From Homarus americanus (taxonomy: Eukaryota; Arthropoda; Malacostraca; Decapoda; Nephropidae): DNA of 64,000 nucleotides. The notes beneath the pieces were generated by a model. It was not told the origin of the DNA, searched no databases, and saw nothing but the letters and a program-made list of their open reading frames with translations. Each line of letters opens with the position of its first letter. The stretch's first letter is position 1. The position numbers and the translations under genes were made by a program. Below, piece by piece: positions 58,919-64,000 of the stretch. The stretch is taken from positions 1,970,014 through 2,034,013 of the forward strand of contig NW_024753828.1 of the NCBI RefSeq assembly GCF_018991925.1, read 5' to 3'.

Positions 58919-59901
58919 GTGAAGGGAAACACTACAGTATCTGAATGTGGAAATCATTTACACGAGAATGCATGGCCTGTATCGATCGATTTCCAGCATG
59001 CCAAATGGTATAGTACATATTGAAACGAAATATTCTAACATTAAGCAGGCAAGTATTAAAAATAAATGAAGAGTCTCATACTGAAGGCATTATGCGAGGA
59101 ATAGGGTCACGAGTTTTGGAGGCAGTTACTCCCGAAACTTTTTCCAATTTAGTACCGTGCTCACTAACTAGATGGCGGGTTTACCCGGTAAGAAACGTAC
59201 TGATAAGGGCAATTGGTCACCCTCAGAGTGCGCCCTGACTACTATTTAAGAGCGCTATGATTTCGTTCTTTAACCCTCATACGAGCTACAGCGAAGCATG
59301 GAAAAGCTATAGCAAGTTACTATACTAGTACCCTAGACAATATTTACCAATTGGCTTAAGCAGTTTGAGACCATAGATTTTTCTACATGTACCAAATAAG
59401 GTCATCGAGATTGAAGTTTGTTCAGGAGACCTCTTTCCAGAATCATTAAACTTAAAGCAAGAGTTACCAGGAAACAATTTCATAATGTCAGAAATGTTTG
59501 GGCATGAATTAGAAGTGTTACAGCACGAATTGAAGGGTTTAATTTTGCCAAATCTGCTTTACGTGGTTATATAACCAACTTCATGGTTGCTTGTAATCTA
59601 CAAGTCTAGTGCAGACACTTTGCGTCATGTAATTAGTTTAATGGTTTTAACCGTGTAAAGTTAATAGAAACTTTATGCTATAACCTTCAACAAACTATTT
59701 ATAATGAGATCATTAAAGCCGATAAAAGCTTAGTCATAGAGTAATAACGGTATTAAAATATTGTGGTACAAAGTTATTGAATAATGCTCGTGTATACAAT
59801 GCAAGATTATGATTGGAGGCTGGTGCAGGGACTAGAAAAAGGCTGGCAGTGGACGCCGCGAGGGCACTAGACGGCGGTGGTATGAATTTGTACAAATGAT
59901 T
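58919..59901. other. Non-coding sequence
   Basis: No feature could be supported. Confidence 0.4.
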
Positions 59902-61641
59902 GGTTAATAAAGGCCGGCATTAGTGGACGCCGCGGAGACACCCAGACGGCGGAGAGTACCGTAGGTGCCCTGCACGAACATGGTGTCATACACTGTCCGG
60001 AGGTCAGTGGTTGTCCTTTGAGTGTTTATGATCGTCCGTACCAGGAGGTGTAGGTCAGGCTGTGGAAGAAACCAGTTTACCATCAGTACCTGAACCAATA
60101 TATTCAGTTTTATACAGTTAAGAGTCCTAACGCCTGGCGGGTTACGGTTAAACTAGGGCAACAGACAGTTTATACATACGCCTTGTGACGAGGGTGGTGA
60201 CGGTGATCTGATTGATGACGTAAGAGGGTGAGTGACGTGGTTCACCACCACTTCAGTCACCATCCTGAAGTCAGACTTCAGGCAGTTGACGGTGACCGAC
60301 GGGCCTGACAACTACCGTGGTCTGGAGAGCGACGTGGTCGTCGACTGGTGTTTACCACCTGTAGACGACAACATTAACGATTACCTATTTTGATAAACTG
60401 CTATATTACTGTTATATTAACAACCAATGCTATAATATATATGTGACAACCTATACAGTAATGTATAAACCTATATAGTATCAACAGCTAGAAGTTTAAG
60501 CTAGTTAATGTTAATACTAGTTAAACTAGGGTTATATCAACCGGTGTTGGTGGTTGTTCAACCTGCACCGAATTACATTCTCCAGGTTCACTTAAAACGG
60601 CGATCTACATTTCCTACCGCGTTCCCGCCGTGATGGTCTGTAGTCTGGGAAGTCAGAGCTCGCTACGCTGTGGAAACAGGTCAGTCAAGGTCACGAACCT
60701 GTCCAGTGTGACTGTCTGGGTGACAGTGGCGGATTATGACTCCACCCGCCTGACCTGACCACTGCCGACGCCAGAGCCGAAGACGGGCCACTGCCGACGC
60801 CAGAGCCGAAGACGGCCACTGCCGACGCCAGAGCGAAGACGGGCCACTGCCGACGCACGAAGACGGCCACTGCCGACGCCAGAGCGAAGAGGGCCACTGC
60901 CGACGCCAGAGCGAAGAGGGCCACTGCGACGCCAGAGCGAAGACGGGGCCACTGCCGACGCCAGAGCCGAAGACGGGCCACTGCCGACGCCAGAGCCGAA
61001 GACGCAGACACTGCCGACGCCAGATCCACTGCCGACGCCAGATCCACTGCCGACGCCAGAGCCAAAGACGGGCCACTGCCGACGCCTGAGCCTAAAGACG
61101 GTGTCACCGCCGACGCCAAAGACGGGCCACTGCCGACGCCAGAGCCAAAGACGGTGTCACTGCCGACGCCAAAGAGGGGCCACTGCCGACGCCAGAGCCA
61201 AAGACGGGGTTACTGCCGACGCCAAAGACGGTGCTACTGGACGCAGAAAGGCCACTGCCGACGCTAAAGACGGGCCACGCCGACGCCAGAGCTAAAGACG
61301 GCCACCCGACGCCAGAGCCAAAGACGGGCCACTGCTACCTTCCAGTGTTTCTGACCCAAAACCGATATCGCCTACAGATTAACAATGGGACCTCTGTTCT
61401 TGGTCAGAATTATGTTTGCATTCTGTGGAAACAGTAAACTTTAATTTGTATCAAACAATACGTATCCTAAGAATTGTCAACAAGGATCAAATTTGACACG
61501 GAGTAATAGTCATAAAAAAATTTTGGATATATTTTTAGTTAAGAACGCGAGATATTAAACCTCTTCGACGATAATCACCAGCCTGTGCAGGAGAAAGGCC
61601 AGGATGGCTAGAGCCAGAGTTAGTGCTACGAGCGTCCACAT
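59902..61641 (-). CDS. Gene B: secreted Gly-rich-repeat and Thr/Val-rich protein (paralog of gene A)
   Basis: Minus-strand exons: 61561-61641 (start codon and signal peptide), about 60645-61422 (repeat exon), 60187-60365 and 59904-60062. Exon 1 encodes MWTLVALTLALAILAFLLHR, a strongly hydrophobic N-terminal segment typical of a signal peptide. The repeat exon opens with NANIILTKNRGPIVNL in the phase set by exon 1. It then holds about twenty 10-residue units of PVFGSGVGSG and ends with TVTQTVTLDRFVTLTDL, matching gene A's TVTQTITVDRFVTLTDLAS. The third exon shares LQTTVVVRP and CLKSDFRMVTEVVV. The last shares LVRTII-TQRTT and ends in NAGLY and a stop. Frames are broken by one-base indels in several places. 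Likely role: an extracellular or matrix-like structural protein (inference only). No known family recognised. Confidence 0.5.
59904..60062 (-). CDS. Gene B last exon
   Basis: Acceptor TTCCACAG. It encodes PDLHLLVRTIINTQRTTTDL, YDTMFVQGTYGTLRRLGV and NAGLY, then TAA. Its own frame is open throughout. Confidence 0.5.
   Translation of the reverse strand, partial: QPDLHLLVRTIINTQRTTTDLRTVYDTMFVQGTYGTLRRLGVSAASTNAGLY
60187..60365 (-). CDS. Gene B Thr/Val exon
   Basis: Acceptor CTACAG before GTGGTAAACACC; donor after CACAAGGC, matching gene A's border. It encodes LQTTVVVRP and, after one shift, SVTVNCLKSDFRMVTEVVV. Confidence 0.5.
60645..61422 (-). CDS. Gene B repeat exon
   Basis: Acceptor TTTCCACAG. 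It encodes the NANIILTKNRG lead-in, the 30-bp repeat block and the TVTQTVTLDRFVTLTDL end. The 3' border is uncertain. Confidence 0.45.
60763..61335. repeat. 30-bp coding-type tandem repeat
   Basis: About twenty units of GCCACTGCCGACGCCAGAGC plus CGAAGACGG, some shortened by a few bases. Read on the minus strand they give PVFGSGVGSG. Confidence 0.93.
61561..61641 (-). CDS. Gene B exon 1 with signal peptide
   Basis: ATG at 61641 follows a pyrimidine-rich acceptor (TTTCTTCCCAG), so an upstream non-coding exon is implied. It has 27 codons and donor GTTTAA; a donor nearer CACAG is possible. The hydrophobic core covers residues 4-18. Confidence 0.55.
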
Positions 61642-62601
61642 CTGGGAAGAAATATAGGATTTATTACAATTCTTCATTAGTATATAATGTTGATGAAAAA
61701 CAAATGATTAATAATAGTTTTAGGCACACGATTAAGCAGCATGATTTTTATTTTTTTAAGAAAAGTGACAAGACGTTATGCAAGTATTTAGAAACAAAAT
61801 TGAACATACTAATAAATACCCCTAATGTTAACATAAGTTAATTATATAGCGTAGACTTTGAAAGATGCATTAACAACGTAATCCATAGTTACAAAATATT
61901 CAATCCCAATTTGACAATGATTATCAAGTTTATCGAGACGTAGTAATACTTATTCATCAAACCCATTAAATAAACACAAGCCATTATCAATAATAAAGAA
62001 AATATCCCATTAACTCGCATTATAAAATTTAAAACGGAACACGTGATACTTAACCTAACAATGACTGTACAGTTAAGTGCTCATCAAGAGCAAACTGAAG
62101 ACAGAATGACATTCCTGCCGACCTACCCTCCTCTTTGCCTTCCTCAACCTCCATACCCCCTCTTTCACTCCCTTCACCTCCTCACCCCCATCCCCCTCTT
62201 TCCTCCCCTTCACCTCCTCACCCCCATCCCCCCCCTTTGGCGATATTCGTCAACAAAAAGTGTCATTACCTCCTTATCCTCAGTACAAATATTTCTTGAA
62301 GTAATATTCATAACTTCTGTGATATTAACTAACCGTTGGAATATTACTAGAAATTTATTGACTGAAATAACCTTTCAATTTATTATCTTTGGATCGTAGC
62401 AACAGGGTGGAACACGTAACGAGGTTAACTACCATCGTTATAATTTGTCCTCGTCCTTCGCTCCTGCTTAATGGACGAGTTGACAGTTCTGAGTAAACAC
62501 TAAGAAATACACTCCGTCACGTTCGTAGAGTGATGCGGTATATATAATTTGTAATAAAGTCCTGCTATAATAGTAGAGATAAGTTTATTTCTCTAAAACA
62601 G
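61642..62601. other. Non-coding sequence upstream of gene B
   Basis: AT-rich. 62150-62235 has a CTCACCCCCATCCCCCTCTT direct duplication. No exon is supported. Confidence 0.4.
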
Positions 62602-62713
62602 GGCCGCATTTACCATGACGTCACCAGTCACCACCTACCCTGCAGACGAGCTCTCTATCAAACTCAATTAATAGTACAAGGTGGCCTCTTTAGACCCCAA
62701 ATGCCACGTTCAG
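62602..62713 (+). CDS. Candidate internal exon, unknown gene
   Basis: Bracketed by acceptor CTCTAAAACAG and a strong donor, TTCAG followed by GTAAGT. It is open for 37 codons (YHDVTSHHLPCRRALYQTQL). It would splice in frame to 63653-63705. No family recognised; the evidence is splice signals only. Confidence 0.25.
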
Positions 62714-63652
62714 GTAAGTCTTAAAGGTGTTTTTTATGGTCAGTCATGGACATTTCGTAAGTGAAAAATGTGCCGTGGAGAGCAGCTTCAAACATAGATT
62801 GGATGGATATATGAGCTATAGGGTTGGGTGTTAATGGGACTGCAGTTTCCTCCATTCTTATGTTCTTATGGACATAAACAACTCCCATGTTCACACCAGC
62901 TCAGCTGTCATGTAATCTTACCTGGTAGACTTTCTCTTCTTTTTCGAGTGCATTTACAGAGTATATCAGTACTAGTGGAGATACAAGTAAATTTAGAAGT
63001 AATGACATTGTCTGGACTTTGTTTTGAGAATGCCTGATGACATGACAACAAAGTCCATTTTTGTTTGATGATTCACTAATGAATCAATGGGATATATCAT
63101 TTACAGGTATATTAATTAATGGGTAAAATTTTACTTAAACTACTATAAGGGTTTGGATGCTTAGATTCGAGATAGGCTATATTGTAAATTTTAAGTTTTG
63201 GTCATCCTTACTTCGACAGACTATGTTTTTTCTGATGGTTTGCGATGTGTTATGAACGTTTAGACCTTCATTTTTATCGGAAATCACTGGTTTTGACTTA
63301 CTACCCACCCTTACCGATGTACTGTATGTTAAGCTAACCTTATAACTCATCATACCCCTAACCCAACATATCTGTATTTTCTTGTGATCGAAAAATGTTT
63401 TGCGACAGAAATCCAGTAGAGATAATTTGTCTTCTTGTTTAAAGAACTTAATCCCTAGTTAGAATCTTAGGTTCCAGATGACCAAAACCAAAATAATACC
63501 AATATTGTTTGGAATGTTTATACTTTCAAATTTGTAGTAAGGGCAGCTAATATCAATTAATTAGTTAATGTGCTAGTAATATTTATATATTTAATATAGC
63601 ATTACGGTTTGCACATAAGCACAATTAATTATCTAATAATATTTATTTACAG

Positions 63653-63705
63653 AGCCGATCAGCCGAAAGGTTGCACAACTACTTCAGGGTTCCTCAAAGA
63701 GATGA
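63653..63705 (+). CDS. Candidate terminal exon, unknown gene
   Basis: After acceptor TATTTACAG, the phase set by 62602-62713 reads EPISRKVAQLLQGSSKR and TGA. Another frame (RSAERLHNYFRVPQRDERSL) is also open and looks protein-like, so the reading is unresolved. Confidence 0.2.
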
Positions 63706-64000
63706 AAGAAGTTTACCAAGTAGATGTCATTATGATAAAAATATTATCAGAACTCCGCCATCCAGCTATGAAGCACGTTAAATTACATAAGTCATCTGAT
63801 CATCTCAAGCCCATCCCTGGCCATGGTCGTCCCTAGTCCTTCCACAATATTGAATATAGACATCAGTGACGAAACTTACATTTTCCAGACATGAAATAGA
63901 AAAGTGATGAAAACTTTCATGTTGGAGTTATCGGTCTTTTGCATCATTTGGCACCCAGCAAGTAAATACACATGATGATACTTGAGCAGTTATTTAACAC
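63706..64000. other. Non-coding window end
   Basis: No feature could be supported. Confidence 0.4.

Noticed and set aside
63609..63836. 75-codon frame at the right edge
   Set aside because: Its start lies upstream of a good splice acceptor and no motif is recognised. A spliced reading is at least as likely.

Overview
This window is eukaryotic nuclear DNA, almost certainly from an arthropod. Supporting signs are a block of the arthropod telomere unit TTAGG (885-990), a four-exon spliceosomal cyclophilin gene with GT-AG introns, and dense non-LTR, LTR and DNA-transposon remains. Long (TA)n arrays and kilobase introns full of repeats suggest a decapod-like crustacean, but that assignment is inference. 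I see no bacterial operons, CRISPR array, rRNA or tRNA.

Layout. 1-3.2 kb: a composite repeat carrying the TTAGG block, then a short hAT element with an 8-bp target duplication. 3.2-5.8 kb: a truncated CR1-like LINE (minus). 5.8-12.1 kb: a Ty3/Gypsy element (minus) broken by (TA)n, then a nest of LTRs, an internally deleted derivative and LINE scraps. 13.3-25.4 kb: the only clearly intact gene, peptidyl-prolyl isomerase H (PPIH, cyclophilin H; minus; 183 aa). Its introns hold MITEs with TA target sites, hairpin-forming tandem repeats with G-rich spacers, and a 1.3-kb head-to-head palindrome. 25.8-27.8 kb: a Gypsy derivative and a solo LTR with a 4-bp target duplication. 27.8-34 kb: repeats, a LINE tail and a 1.7-kb minisatellite of 20-bp units. 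35.9-37.4 kb: a second Gypsy lineage. 37.4-47.1 kb: a palindromic MITE, a ZMYM1-like hAT pseudogene, a Tc1-like fragment and a LINE ORF1, partly bracketed by 150-bp inverted repeats. 48.4-51.4 kb and 59.9-61.6 kb: two related minus-strand genes whose Gly-rich tandem-repeat exons are followed by exons rich in alternating Thr/Val. 54.3-57.9 kb: a PIF/Harbinger-like transposon lies between them.

The most novel candidate is the Thr/Val-rich gene pair. The genes share tail exons and splice positions, but have amplified different repeats in the same exon (42 bp in one, 30 bp in the other). One has a clear signal-peptide exon, so secreted structural or extracellular-matrix-like proteins are plausible; no family was recognised. 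Many reading frames in the window break at single-base indels, including positions where paralogs differ only by one base. Part of the 'pseudogene' appearance may therefore be assembly error. Exon and element borders are read by eye; those called approximate may be off by tens of bases.
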